Positions 18,266-25,781 are shown, numbered from the stretch's first letter. The stretch: 62,856 nucleotides of DNA from Demequina mangrovi (GCF_000759715.1 NZ_BBLU01000010.1:1-62856); one strand, 5' to 3'. Translations and numbers: made by a program. The notes: generated from the sequence alone by a model not told the origin.

Positions 18266-19609
18266 GTGAGCACGCTCGAGGTGTACGCACGGCGCGCTCG
18301 GGCGCGCGGATGGTGGCGAGACGGGCTCGAGGCGTCGATCTACCTGGTCGCCGCGGTCGGGGTCGCGTTCTTCATCGCGTCGGGAGGGCTTCTCACCACG
18401 GCGCCCCGCGACTACGCCTACGGGATGGGACGCGTCGCCGGCATCGTCGCCGCGGTGCTGGTCCTCACGCAGATCACGCTGATCTCGCGCGCGCCCTTCG
18501 TCGAGCGCGCCTTCGGGCACGACCGCGCCGCCGCGGTGCACACCCGGATCGGCAAGGTGGCGTTCATCCTCATGCTGGTGCACGTCGCGCTCATCGTCGT
18601 GGTGTCCGCGCAGTACGACGGCCGCTCGGTCCTCGCGCAGACCGCCGCGTTCTGGGACCTCGGCTGGTTCATGGTCGCGGCGCAGGCCGGGCTCGGGCTC
18701 TTCACCATCGTCGTCGCGACGTCGCTGGTCGCGGTGCGGTCCCGGTGGCGGTACGAGCGCTGGCACCTGGTCCATCTGCTCGTGTACCTGGCGATCGCCG
18801 CCGTGGTGCCGCACCAGTTCCTCGAGGGCTCGACCTTCCGCGGCGCGGGCGCCGCCTGGTGGTTCTGGCTCGCGCTGTACACGGTGGCGATCGGCTCGTT
18901 CGTGATCTTCCGCCTGGTGCGTCCGCTCGTAATGATGGCGCGGCACGACCTCCGCGTCGCGGCCGTCGAGCCCGAGCCTGACGGCTCCACGAGCATCGTG
19001 ATGACCGGGCGCGACCTCGACCGCCTGGGCGCGCGTCCAGGCCAGTTCATGCTGTGGCGCTTCCTCGACCGCGAGCGGTGGACGCAGGCCCACCCGTGGT
19101 CGCTCTCCCGCGCACCGCGCCCGGACTCGCTTCGGATCACCGTGAAGCCGTCGGGCGACGCGTCGACGCGGCTGGCCCACGTCGCCGTCGGCACCCGCGT
19201 GCTCGCGGAGGGGCCGCTCGGGATCTTCTCGGAGGTGTCGCGCACCGCTCCCGCCGCGGTGCTGCTCGCCTCGGGCATCGGGGTGACGCCCATCCGCGCG
19301 ATGCTCGAGGAGGTCGACGGCCCGTGCACCGTGGTGCTGCGGGTGCGCTCGCGGGCCGAGGCGCCCCTGCTCGACGAGGTCGCGGCGCTCGCGCACGAGC
19401 GCGGGGCCGAGCTCGTGGTGGTCGAGGGACCGCGTGGGGCAGGATGGGGCACCGCCGCGGGCGAGACCCTCGCCTCGCTGGTGCCGGAGGTCGCCGAGCG
19501 CGACGTCTACGTGTGCGGCCCGCTCGCGTGGGCCGACGCGGTCGAGGCGGACGCGCGCGCGGCGGGCGTGCCGGGGCACGCGATCCATCGTGAGAGATTC
19601 GGTTGGTGA
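18266..19609 (+). CDS. Transmembrane ferric-reductase-like NAD(P)H oxidoreductase, copy 2
   Basis: A 447-residue paralogue of the reductase encoded just upstream, with the same order: six-helix haem domain (His92/His106; His167, His170, His183), FAD domain with HPWSLS (276-281), and NAD(P)H domain with SGIGVTP (336-342) and CGPLAW. GTG 18266 is set by GGAGG nine bases upstream. It begins its own transcription unit behind the direct-repeat motif and runs into two FMN carriers and apbE. It lacks the long basic N-terminus of copy 1. The haem-ligand spacing is preserved exactly (13 residues between the first pair), arguing that both copies are functional. Confidence 0.85.
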   Translation: MSTLEVYARRARARGWWRDGLEASIYLVAAVGVAFFIASGGLLTTAPRDYAYGMGRVAGIVAAVLVLTQITLISRAPFVERAFGHDRAAAVHTRIGKVAFILMLVHVALIVVVSAQYDGRSVLAQTAAFWDLGWFMVAAQAGLGLFTIVVATSLVAVRSRWRYERWHLVHLLVYLAIAAVVPHQFLEGSTFRGAGAAWWFWLALYTVAIGSFVIFRLVRPLVMMARHDLRVAAVEPEPDGSTSIVMTGRDLDRLGARPGQFMLWRFLDRERWTQAHPWSLSRAPRPDSLRITVKPSGDASTRLAHVAVGTRVLAEGPLGIFSEVSRTAPAAVLLASGIGVTPIRAMLEEVDGPCTVVLRVRSRAEAPLLDEVAALAHERGAELVVVEGPRGAGWGTAAGETLASLVPEVAERDVYVCGPLAWADAVEADARAAGVPGHAIHRERFGW

Positions 19610-19619
19610 AGGAGAACGG

Positions 19620-20021
19620 ATGAGGACGACGACGAGGACCGCGGGAACGCTCGCGTTCGCGGGCGCGGCGGGCACGCTGCTGGCCGGATGCGGCGGCGAC
19701 GCGGAGGCCGAGGCCCCCGACGTCGCGATCGCGGCCAACTACGTCGACGGCACCTACGACGGCGCCCGCGTGGAGAACGAGAAGGGCGGCTTCCAGGCGC
19801 AGGTGACCATCGAGAACGGGGTCATCGCCTCCGTCGCGGCGATCGAGGCGGGGACCCAGGACGCGCAGTCGGTGCAGATCAACGCCACCGCGATCCCCGA
19901 GCTCGCGGAGCGTGTGGTCGAGGCCCAGAGCGCCGACGTCGACGCGGTCTCCGGCGCGTCGTTCACCTCGCCCGGCTTCCTCGCGTCGATCGAGGACGCG
20001 CTCGAGCAGGCGACGGCGTAG
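19620..20021 (+). CDS. FMN-binding lipoprotein
   Basis: A 133-residue protein with a lipobox LLAG-Cys24, so it should be lipid-anchored on the outer face of the membrane. One FMN_bind domain follows (about residues 40-133), starting VDGTYDG. The motif D-x-x-SGASFT is complete here: Asp108, Ser111 and acceptor Thr116. This is the only one of the three carriers that keeps the Asp. ATG 19620 has GGAGAA upstream and sits ten bases after reductase 2, so reductase 2 probably feeds this carrier. Part of the gene is identical over 29 bp to the next one. Confidence 0.87.
   Translation: MRTTTRTAGTLAFAGAAGTLLAGCGGDAEAEAPDVAIAANYVDGTYDGARVENEKGGFQAQVTIENGVIASVAAIEAGTQDAQSVQINATAIPELAERVVEAQSADVDAVSGASFTSPGFLASIEDALEQATA
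19857..19885 (+). repeat. 29-bp exact repeat, copy in FMN lipoprotein gene
   Basis: This stretch is identical to 20517-20545, 660 bp downstream, and codes for QDAQSVQINA in both FMN domains. Flanking codons differ, so it marks a tandem gene duplication or later gene conversion. Confidence 0.8.
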
Positions 20022-20024
20022 ACG

Positions 20025-20681
20025 ATGCGCACCTCCCGGGCAGCGATGGTCGCCGGCGGCTGCGCCGCGATCGTCGGCGCGGGCTGGGCGGCGTCCCCCA
20101 AGGAGCTGCCCTCGCTCGATCTGGTGGCGCCCAGCAGCCCCGAGTCGTCCGCCGGCGCGGAGGCGTCTCCGAGCGCGTCCGCGAGCGTCGGTTCGAGCCC
20201 GTCACCCAGCCCCTCCGCGACGGAGGCGCTCGACGACGACCACGACGACGACCACGAGGACGAGGTCGAGATCGAGGACGAGCACGAGGACGGCGACGAT
20301 GACGACGGCGATGACGCTCCCGTCGTCGCCGCGCCGACCGAGACGGCGGCGGCCGAGCCCGACCCGGTGGTGACCAGCGCGCCCGCCGAGCCGGCGCAGC
20401 CCGCCTCGCAGTCCGTCGACGGTCCGGTGGTGACCAACGCCCGCGGCGAGTTCCAGGCCCGCATCACCGTCGAGGGCGGCACCGTCACCGACGTGCAGGC
20501 GATCCGCGCGGGCACGCAGGACGCGCAGTCGGTGCAGATCAACGCGCGCGCGATCCCGATCCTGCGCGAGGAGGTCCTCGCCGCGCAGTCGTGGGACGTC
20601 GCGGCCGTCAGCGGCGCGTCGTTCACGTCGCCCGGCTTCCTCGAGTCGGTGCGCGGCGCGTTCGCGAGCGCGGGCCTGTGA
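20025..20681 (+). CDS. Exported FMN-binding protein with acidic/His linker
   Basis: A 218-residue protein: N-terminal hydrophobic signal or anchor (about residues 6-23), a Ser/Pro/Ala linker, then a striking acidic stretch at residues 70-97 (21 Asp/Glu plus His73, His77 and His87 in 28 positions), and a C-terminal FMN_bind domain (about 133-218). The motif SGASFT ends at acceptor Thr201, with Ala193 where Asp is usual. The acidic/His tract looks able to bind divalent metal or calcium, or simply to keep the linker extended. It lies three bases after the lipoprotein gene and overlaps apbE by GTGA. Confidence 0.83.
   Translation: MRTSRAAMVAGGCAAIVGAGWAASPKELPSLDLVAPSSPESSAGAEASPSASASVGSSPSPSPSATEALDDDHDDDHEDEVEIEDEHEDGDDDDGDDAPVVAAPTETAAAEPDPVVTSAPAEPAQPASQSVDGPVVTNARGEFQARITVEGGTVTDVQAIRAGTQDAQSVQINARAIPILREEVLAAQSWDVAAVSGASFTSPGFLESVRGAFASAGL
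20517..20545 (+). repeat. 29-bp exact repeat, copy in third FMN protein gene
   Basis: This is the second copy of the repeat at 19857-19885. It lies in the same frame and at the same place in the FMN domain, supporting recent duplication of the domain. Confidence 0.8.
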
Positions 20682-21457
20682 CGACGGAGACGTTCCGCAC
20701 CACCGTGCAGGCGATGGCGATGCCGTTCGTCGTCGAGCTCGACGAGCCGGACCCGGTCGAGGCCGAGCCCGCCGTCGCGGCCTTCCACGCCGACCTCGTC
20801 TGGGCGGACGAGGTGTTCTCGCTGTGGAAGGACGACTCCTACCTCAGCGCGTACCTGCGCGGCGAGATCACGCTCGACGAGGCGCCCCACGAGCTCCGCG
20901 AGGTGCTCGAGGCGTGCGAGTGGTACCGGGGCGTCACCGCCGGAGGGTTCGACGCGCGCCGCGCCGACGGCACGCTCGACCCGACCGGGATCGTCAAGGG
21001 CTGGGCCGTGGCGCGCGCGAGCGTCCGGCTGCGGGCGGCCCGCGCGAGCGGCTGGATGATCGGCGCGTCGGGCGACATCCTCGTCGGCGGCGACCGTACG
21101 CGACGCATCGGCATCGCCGACCCGCGCGTGACGGGGGACCCGGCCGGCACCCCCGTGATCGACGTGGTCGAGCTCGGCGGACAGTTCACCGCGCTCGCGA
21201 CCTCCGGCGGCGCGCAGGTGGTCGACCACATCTGGGACCCCGTGACCGGCGAGGTCGCGCGGCACTACATGCAGGTCTCGGTGGCGGGCCGCGACCTGGT
21301 CGAGTGCGACGCGTTCGCGACCGCGATCGCCGGCGGCGGACCGCGCATCGTCCCCGCCGCATTCGAGCGGGGGCTCGAGGTGCTGCTCGTCACCGGCGGC
21401 CGCTACGACGGCGCGTACGATGCGAAGACGTCCCCCGGTTGGCCGAGCGTGCGGTGA
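20678..21457 (+). CDS. apbE: FAD:protein FMN transferase (ApbE-like), no signal peptide
   Basis: A 259-residue ApbE-family enzyme, which moves FMN from FAD onto a Thr or Ser of the carrier with Mg2+. Conserved pieces are DPTGIVKGWAV (101-111), GASGD (129-133), ATSG (174-177), HIWDPVTG (184-191) and CDAFATA (210-216). The N-terminus MTTETFRTTVQAM is not hydrophobic, so the enzyme appears cytosolic, although its presumed substrates are exported. It is shorter than secreted ApbE (about 300-350). GTG 20678 overlaps the stop of the third FMN protein, and this is the last gene of the locus. Confidence 0.87.
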   Translation: MTTETFRTTVQAMAMPFVVELDEPDPVEAEPAVAAFHADLVWADEVFSLWKDDSYLSAYLRGEITLDEAPHELREVLEACEWYRGVTAGGFDARRADGTLDPTGIVKGWAVARASVRLRAARASGWMIGASGDILVGGDRTRRIGIADPRVTGDPAGTPVIDVVELGGQFTALATSGGAQVVDHIWDPVTGEVARHYMQVSVAGRDLVECDAFATAIAGGGPRIVPAAFERGLEVLLVTGGRYDGAYDAKTSPGWPSVR

Positions 21458-21471
21458 CGCGCGCGCGGCGA

Positions 21472-21501
21472 TTGGCCGCGCATCGTCGGTTCTGGCACAA
21501 T
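21472..21501 (+). promoter_or_regulatory. rpsP promoter
   Basis: TTGGCC (21472-21477) and CACAAT (21496-21501) are separated by 18 bp. Transcription would start near 21508, giving a leader of about 110 bases before rpsP. An 8-bp inverted repeat (21505-21512 with 21550-21557) lies at the very start of that leader. Confidence 0.5.
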
Positions 21502-21619
21502 GGGTCGCTGGCGAGCGCGGCCCTCTACCCGTGCCCGTCGATTCGTCTTGCCAGCGAGCGAACCCGTGATTCCCCGGGGGCTGCCCGTCGGCTCACACCG
21601 AATTCAGAAGGAGACAGCC

Positions 21620-22066
21620 ATGGCTGTGAAGATCCGCCTCAAGCGCTTCGGCAAGAAGCGCGCCCCGTTCTACCGCGTCGTCGTCATGGACTCGCGCACC
21701 AAGCGCGACGGCCGTGCGATCGAGGAGATCGGCAAGTACCACCCCACCGAGGAGCCCTCGGTCATCGAGATCGACTCGGAGCGCGCGCAGTACTGGCTCT
21801 CCGTGGGCGCGCAGCCCTCGGAGCAGGTCACCGCGCTGCTCAAGCTCACCGGCGACTGGGCCACCTTCAAGGGTGAGAAGGGCGTCAGCACCGTCAAGGG
21901 TGCCGCCGCCAAGGCCGACGCCGCTGACGCCATCAAGGCTCACGCGGACGCCGCGGAGAAGGCCAAGGCCGACGCCGCCGCCAAGAAGGAGGCCGCCAAG
22001 GCTGAGGAGGCCGCCGAGGCCCCCGCCGCCGACGAGGCCGCCGAGGCTCCCGCCGAGGAGAACTGA
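21620..22066 (+). CDS. rpsP: 30S ribosomal protein bS16
   Basis: A 148-residue bS16. Residues 1-80 ([20 protein letters not shown]..., IEEIGKYHP) are the ribosomal fold, followed by an Ala/Lys/Glu-rich tail of about 65 residues that is typical of actinobacteria but absent in E. coli. ATG 21620 has AGAAGGAG upstream. It opens the block with khpA, rimM and trmD, the conserved order, although two small membrane genes and a terminator now lie between khpA and rimM. Confidence 0.97.
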   Translation: MAVKIRLKRFGKKRAPFYRVVVMDSRTKRDGRAIEEIGKYHPTEEPSVIEIDSERAQYWLSVGAQPSEQVTALLKLTGDWATFKGEKGVSTVKGAAAKADAADAIKAHADAAEKAKADAAAKKEAAKAEEAAEAPAADEAAEAPAEEN

Positions 22067-22068
22067 CG

Positions 22069-22299
22069 ATGGTCCTCGACGCTCTCGAGTTCCTGGTGCG
22101 CAGCATCGTCCGCAACCCGGACGACGTGCGCGTGACGGAGCGCTCCGGGCGTCGCGGCACCACCATCAACGTGGTGGTGCACCCCGACGACCTCCCGCGG
22201 GTCATCGGCCGACGCGGTCGTACCGCGACGGCGATCCGCACCGTCGTCGAGGCCATCTCGCGCGATGACGTCCGCGTCAACATCGTGGACGTCGCCTGA
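22069..22299 (+). CDS. khpA: KH-domain RNA-binding protein
   Basis: A 76-residue single KH domain with the RNA-binding GxxG loop in VIGRRGRTATAIRTVV (about residues 45-60). Members of this family pair with KhpB/Jag-type proteins and bind many RNAs, affecting cell division and ribosome work. The gene starts two bases after rpsP and ends before a strong bidirectional terminator, so rpsP-khpA is a two-gene unit here. Confidence 0.92.
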   Translation: MVLDALEFLVRSIVRNPDDVRVTERSGRRGTTINVVVHPDDLPRVIGRRGRTATAIRTVVEAISRDDVRVNIVDVA

Positions 22300-22317
22300 T
22301 CTCAGGCTGAGCGCACG

Positions 22318-22353
22318 CAAGGGCGCCCCTTCCTACCGGAGGGGGCGCCCTTG
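22318..22353. terminator. Bidirectional terminator between khpA and a convergent gene
   Basis: A 16-bp stem (22318-22333 with 22338-22353, one T-G wobble) with the loop TACC. It separates khpA (plus strand) from the convergent membrane protein gene (stop at 22377) and would work in both directions. Confidence 0.85.
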
Positions 22354-22376
22354 TCGTCTCCGGACGATGCGGCGGC

Positions 22377-22784
22377 TCAGTCGCGCGCGGCGCGGAAGAA
22401 CGCGGAGGCCCGGCGCGTGGTGAGCAGCCCGATCACCGCGACCGCGACGATCATCTCGACCACGGCGTGCCACGCCGCCGTGCCGACCACGTCCACGAGC
22501 ACCAGCACGGCGCCCACGATCCGCAGCACCATCATCCCGACCACGACCGCGCGGGCGAAGCGCGAGCCCGCCATGAGGCCCGCCGCGACGGCCGCCGTGA
22601 GCACCCCGAGCACCATGAGCGCGATCCCGTACCACGCGAGGCGGTCGATCTCCGCGATCGCCCCCGCGTCCTCGGGGTGGTAGTACAGCCACAGCGTCCA
22701 CGCCCCGACGGCGAGGTCGAGCAGGGCGGTGAGCCAGGCGATCACCGCGACCAGCGTCACGGAACCGGGGCGTTCGACGGTCAT
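22377..22784 (-). CDS. Small four-helix membrane protein, paralogue A
   Basis: A 135-residue integral membrane protein with hydrophobic segments near residues 10-33, 50-72, 78-98 and 103-122. It has the same length and layout as the protein at 22821-23228, with matching pieces (VTLVAVIAWLTALLDLAVGA against VTFVVILTWVAAVTDLVTGG, and an ending of Ser-Ala-Phe-x(1-2)-Phe-Arg). It resembles small membrane proteins of unknown function. The pair lies on the minus strand inside the otherwise plus-strand rpsP-rimM block. Confidence 0.65.
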   Translation of the reverse strand: MTVERPGSVTLVAVIAWLTALLDLAVGAWTLWLYYHPEDAGAIAEIDRLAWYGIALMVLGVLTAAVAAGLMAGSRFARAVVVGMMVLRIVGAVLVLVDVVGTAAWHAVVEMIVAVAVIGLLTTRRASAFFRAARD

Positions 22785-22820
22785 GGGGCCTCCTTCATCC
22801 GTGCGGGAGAGCCCGCTGAC

Positions 22821-23228
22821 TCATGATCGCCGGAAGTAGGCGAACGCGCTCGGCGTGGACAGCGCGACGATGATGAGCACCGAGCCGAGGATCTGACCGA
22901 CCACCTGCCAGCGGACCAGCTCCCCGAGCACGGAGGTCGCGTAGACCGCGCCGGCGATCCTGCCGACCATGAGGAGCATGACCAGCACCCGGGAGAGCTG
23001 AGAGCCGGCCGCGACTCCGAGCGCGAAGGCGGCGGCGAGCAGACCCGCCGCGAGCAGCGCGAAGCCGTAGCCGCGAAGCTCGGTATCGGTGAGCGCGAGG
23101 TCCACGCCCGACATGTGGAGGCTCAGCCAGACGAAGGCGCCGCCGGTGACCAGGTCCGTCACCGCGGCGACCCAGGTGAGGATCACCACGAACGTGACGC
23201 CCGCCGGACGTCGTTTGGTCTCCGTCAT
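22821..23228 (-). CDS. Small four-helix membrane protein, paralogue B
   Basis: A 135-residue paralogue of the preceding gene, 36 bases upstream of it on the minus strand. Four hydrophobic helices are predicted by eye. The N-terminus MTETKRRPAGVTF is basic, giving a cytosolic N-terminus by the positive-inside rule. The ATG at 23228 has GGAGG upstream. The two probably form one operon from a promoter in the 76-base gap that diverges from rimM. No catalytic motif is visible and the function is unknown. Confidence 0.65.
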   Translation of the reverse strand: MTETKRRPAGVTFVVILTWVAAVTDLVTGGAFVWLSLHMSGVDLALTDTELRGYGFALLAAGLLAAAFALGVAAGSQLSRVLVMLLMVGRIAGAVYATSVLGELVRWQVVGQILGSVLIIVALSTPSAFAYFRRS

Positions 23229-23304
23229 CGCGCCTCCTCCCTGGTCGACGGGACCACGCTAGCGTGCGGCGGGCGGGCCGCGGCGGTGAAAGTACCCTGG
23301 TGTC

Positions 23305-23838
23305 ATGAGATTGACCGTCGCCCGCATCGGCCGCGCCCACGGGCTCAAGGGGGAGGTGTCCGTCGAGCTGCGCACGGACATCCCCGAGGACAGGCTCGTT
23401 CCCGGCGAGGTGTTCGACACCGAGCCCGCGTCGGCGGGCCCTCTCACCGTCGGGCGCGTGCGCGTCCAGGCGGGACGCTGGTACGTCCAGTTCGAGGAGC
23501 TCAGGAACCGGGACGCGGCCGAGGCCGCGCGCGGCGTGGAGCTCACCATCGACGGTGAGGAGTCCGACGAGGACGACGCCTGGTACGTCCACCAGCTGGT
23601 CGGGCTCGCCGTGGTCCGCCCCGACGGCTCCGCCGTCGGCGAGGTGGTCGACCTGGTGACCATGCCCGCGCAGGACCTGCTCGTGGTGAAGCAGCCCGGC
23701 GGCCACCGCGCGATGATCCCCTTCGTCGAGGAGTTCGTGCCCGAGGTCGACATCGACGCGGGGCGGGTCGTGGTGACCCCTCCGTACGGGCTGCTCGCGG
23801 GCGAGGAGCCCGAGGTCACGGGGGAGACGTCCGCATGA
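23305..23838 (+). CDS. rimM: Ribosome maturation factor RimM
   Basis: A 177-residue 16S processing factor that binds uS19. The N-terminal RimM barrel ([20 protein letters not shown]) and C-terminal PRC-barrel ([26 protein letters not shown]) are both clear. ATG 23305 lies seven bases after TACCCT (23293-23298), so rimM seems to have its own leaderless promoter after the inserted membrane genes. It overlaps trmD by ATGA. Confidence 0.95.
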   Translation: MRLTVARIGRAHGLKGEVSVELRTDIPEDRLVPGEVFDTEPASAGPLTVGRVRVQAGRWYVQFEELRNRDAAEAARGVELTIDGEESDEDDAWYVHQLVGLAVVRPDGSAVGEVVDLVTMPAQDLLVVKQPGGHRAMIPFVEEFVPEVDIDAGRVVVTPPYGLLAGEEPEVTGETSA

Positions 23839-24548
23839 GGATGCGCATCGACGTCGTCACGATCTTCCCGGAGTTCTTCGGGGTGCTCGACGTGTCGCTG
23901 CTGGGCAAGGCCCGGCAGGCCGAGCTGGTCGAGACGCACGTCCACGACCTCCGCGACTACGCGGCCTTCAGGGCCGACGGCACCGCGGACGTGCACCGCA
24001 CGGTGGACGATGCGCCCTTCGGCGGCGGCGCCGGCATGGTGATGAAGCCCGACGTGTGGGGCAAGGCCCTCGACGACGTCCTCAAGCCGACGGGAGTGCT
24101 GGTGGTCCCGTCGCCCGCCGGCGTGCCGTTCACGCAGGCACTCGCGCAGGAGCTCTCCGCCGCGCCGCAGCTGGTCTTCGCGTGCGGGCGCTACGAGGGC
24201 ATCGACGCGCGCGTGGCGGAGCACTACGCGAACGACGGCTACCGCGTGGTCGAGGCGAGCCTCGGCGACTACGTGCTCAACGGGGGAGAGGTGGCCGCGG
24301 TCGCGATGATCGAGGCGATCACGCGGCTCATCCCGGGCTTCATGGGCAACGCCCAGTCGATCGTCGAGGAGTCGCACTCGGACGGCCTGCTCGAGTACCC
24401 GAGCTACACGCGCCCGGCCTCGTGGCGCGGCCTCGACGTGCCCGACGTGCTGCTGAGCGGCCACCACGCGAAGATCGCCGAGTGGCGCCACGAGCAGCAG
24501 CTGTCGCGCACGCGCGAGCGTCGGCCGGACCTGCTGCCGCCGGAGTGA
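23835..24548 (+). CDS. trmD: tRNA (guanine-37-N1)-methyltransferase
   Basis: A 237-residue SPOUT methyltransferase that makes m1G37 in tRNA using S-adenosylmethionine. Motifs include [13 protein letters not shown] at the start, [13 protein letters not shown] near 57-69, the knot [11 protein letters not shown] near 117-127 and [11 protein letters not shown] near 144-154. The start overlaps the rimM stop, with ATG 23841 as an alternative giving the more usual MRIDV. Length matches the family. Confidence 0.96.
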   Translation: MRMRIDVVTIFPEFFGVLDVSLLGKARQAELVETHVHDLRDYAAFRADGTADVHRTVDDAPFGGGAGMVMKPDVWGKALDDVLKPTGVLVVPSPAGVPFTQALAQELSAAPQLVFACGRYEGIDARVAEHYANDGYRVVEASLGDYVLNGGEVAAVAMIEAITRLIPGFMGNAQSIVEESHSDGLLEYPSYTRPASWRGLDVPDVLLSGHHAKIAEWRHEQQLSRTRERRPDLLPPE

Positions 24549-24581
24549 CGGCGCGCCTGGCCCCCACCGGGCACGGTGTGG

Positions 24582-24587
24582 CAGAAT
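24582..24587 (+). promoter_or_regulatory. rplS -10 element
   Basis: CAGAAT (24582-24587) follows a weak -35-like TGGCCC (24558-24563) at 18 bp. Transcription would start near 24594, giving a leader of about 125 bases before rplS that contains the folded element at 24617-24699. Confidence 0.45.
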
Positions 24588-24616
24588 AGATCCTCGGTGC
24601 GCGCGGGGACACGACC

Positions 24617-24699
24617 TGCCACAGGGGGTCCGGCCCACGACGTGACGCATCGTCCACTATCGATCGCCGCAAGGCGGATACCGCGTGTGACCTGTGGCA
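24617..24699 (+). ncRNA. Structured leader of rplS (candidate cis-regulatory RNA)
   Basis: A 9-bp perfect closing helix (24617-24625 TGCCACAGG with 24691-24699 CCTGTGGCA) encloses a hairpin GACG/CGTC (24639-24642 with 24651-24654) and another, CGCC-GCAA-GGCG (24665-24676), with a GNRA loop. The closing helix ends about ten bases before the ribosome binding site GAGGAGA, so folding could affect initiation. The layout suggests autoregulation by bL19; I know of no verified match. Confidence 0.45.
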
Positions 24700-24718
24700 T
24701 GTGCGAGGAGAGACAGTC

Positions 24719-25066
24719 ATGCAGAAGCTTGACAACGTGGTCGCGGATCAGCTCCGCGACGACGTCCCGGCGTTCCGCGCCGGTGACACCGTGAAGGTCC
24801 ACGTCAAGGTCATCGAGGGCAACCGCTCGCGTATCCAGGTGTTCCAGGGCATCGTGATCGCGCGCCAGGGCCAGGGTGTCGGCGAGACCTTCACCGTCCG
24901 CAAGATCTCGTTCGGCGTCGGCGTCGAGCGCACCTTCCCCGTCCACGCCCCCACGATCGAGAAGATCGAGGTCGAGCGTCGTGGTGACGTGCGCCGCGCG
25001 AAGCTGTACTACCTGCGCGGCCTGCGCGGCAAGGCGGCTCGCATCCGCGAGAAGCGCGAGAACTAA
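24719..25066 (+). CDS. rplS: 50S ribosomal protein bL19
   Basis: A 115-residue bL19 ([32 protein letters not shown]..., [20 protein letters not shown]). It lies at the 30S-50S interface. ATG 24719 has GAGGAGA upstream. The alternative earlier ATG at 24701 would place the ribosome binding site inside the gene and is rejected. The leader upstream is structured. Confidence 0.97.
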   Translation: MQKLDNVVADQLRDDVPAFRAGDTVKVHVKVIEGNRSRIQVFQGIVIARQGQGVGETFTVRKISFGVGVERTFPVHAPTIEKIEVERRGDVRRAKLYYLRGLRGKAARIREKREN

Positions 25067-25085
25067 GATCGCGACCAGCGCTGAC

Positions 25086-25781
25086 GTGCCGGCGGAGGGC
25101 AAGCCCTCCGCCGGCCGTCGTGCATGGGGCTGGGCGAAGGAGCTGGTCCTCGTCATCGTCAGCGCGCTGCTGCTGTCGCTGGTGATCAAGACCTTCTTCT
25201 TCCAGTCCTTCTACATCCCCTCGGAGTCGATGGAGCCGACCCTCATCAAGGGCGACCGGATCCTCGTCACCAAGTGGCGGCCCGACCCGCTGGCGCTGCG
25301 CCGCGGCGACGTGGTCGTCTTCAAGGACCCCGCCAACTGGCTCGGACGCGCGACCGTCGACGAGTCGGGCCTGCACCGCGTGGCCAAGGACGTGCTCACG
25401 TGGACCGGGCTCCTGCCGGAGGACGCGGGCGAGCACCTGGTCAAGCGCGTCGTCGGGCTGCCCGGCGACGTGGTCGAGTGCACCGACCCCGACGGCCAGG
25501 TGACCGTCAACGGCGAGGCGCTCGACGAGGAGTACATCGCCGAGGGCTCCCGCGCGTGCGGCACCGAGTTCCGCGTCGAGGTCCCCGAGGACTACATCTG
25601 GGTCATGGGCGACAACCGCGACGACAGCGCCGACTCGCGCGCGCACATGGGTGATCCGGGCGGCGGCACCGTGCCCATGGACAACATCGTCGGCACCACC
25701 TTCGCGGTCGTGTGGCCGTTCGACCGATTCGGCGGCGTCGGGAACCCGTGGGGCGACGACGCCCCCTCGACCGACGACTGA
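25086..25781 (+). CDS. lepB: Signal peptidase I
   Basis: A 231-residue membrane serine protease that cleaves Sec signal peptides. One transmembrane helix (about residues 20-40) precedes the catalytic Ser48 in IPSESMEPTL; Lys120 in HLVKRVVGLPGD is the general base, and GDNRDDSADSR is near residue 175. GTG 25086 is the only reasonable start in frame, with no ribosome binding site, and a 12-bp hairpin begins one base after this codon. It sits between rplS and rnhB, the conserved order. It probably processes the exported FMN proteins of this window (inference). Confidence 0.93.
   Translation: MPAEGKPSAGRRAWGWAKELVLVIVSALLLSLVIKTFFFQSFYIPSESMEPTLIKGDRILVTKWRPDPLALRRGDVVVFKDPANWLGRATVDESGLHRVAKDVLTWTGLLPEDAGEHLVKRVVGLPGDVVECTDPDGQVTVNGEALDEEYIAEGSRACGTEFRVEVPEDYIWVMGDNRDDSADSRAHMGDPGGGTVPMDNIVGTTFAVVWPFDRFGGVGNPWGDDAPSTDD
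25089..25114 (+). terminator. Hairpin at the rplS-lepB boundary, overlapping the lepB start
   Basis: A perfect 12-bp stem (25089-25100 with 25103-25114) with a two-base AA loop begins one base after the lepB GTG and 23 bases after the rplS stop. It has the form of a GC-rich terminator but lies within lepB coding sequence, so it may act as an attenuator that limits lepB against rplS. Confidence 0.5.
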
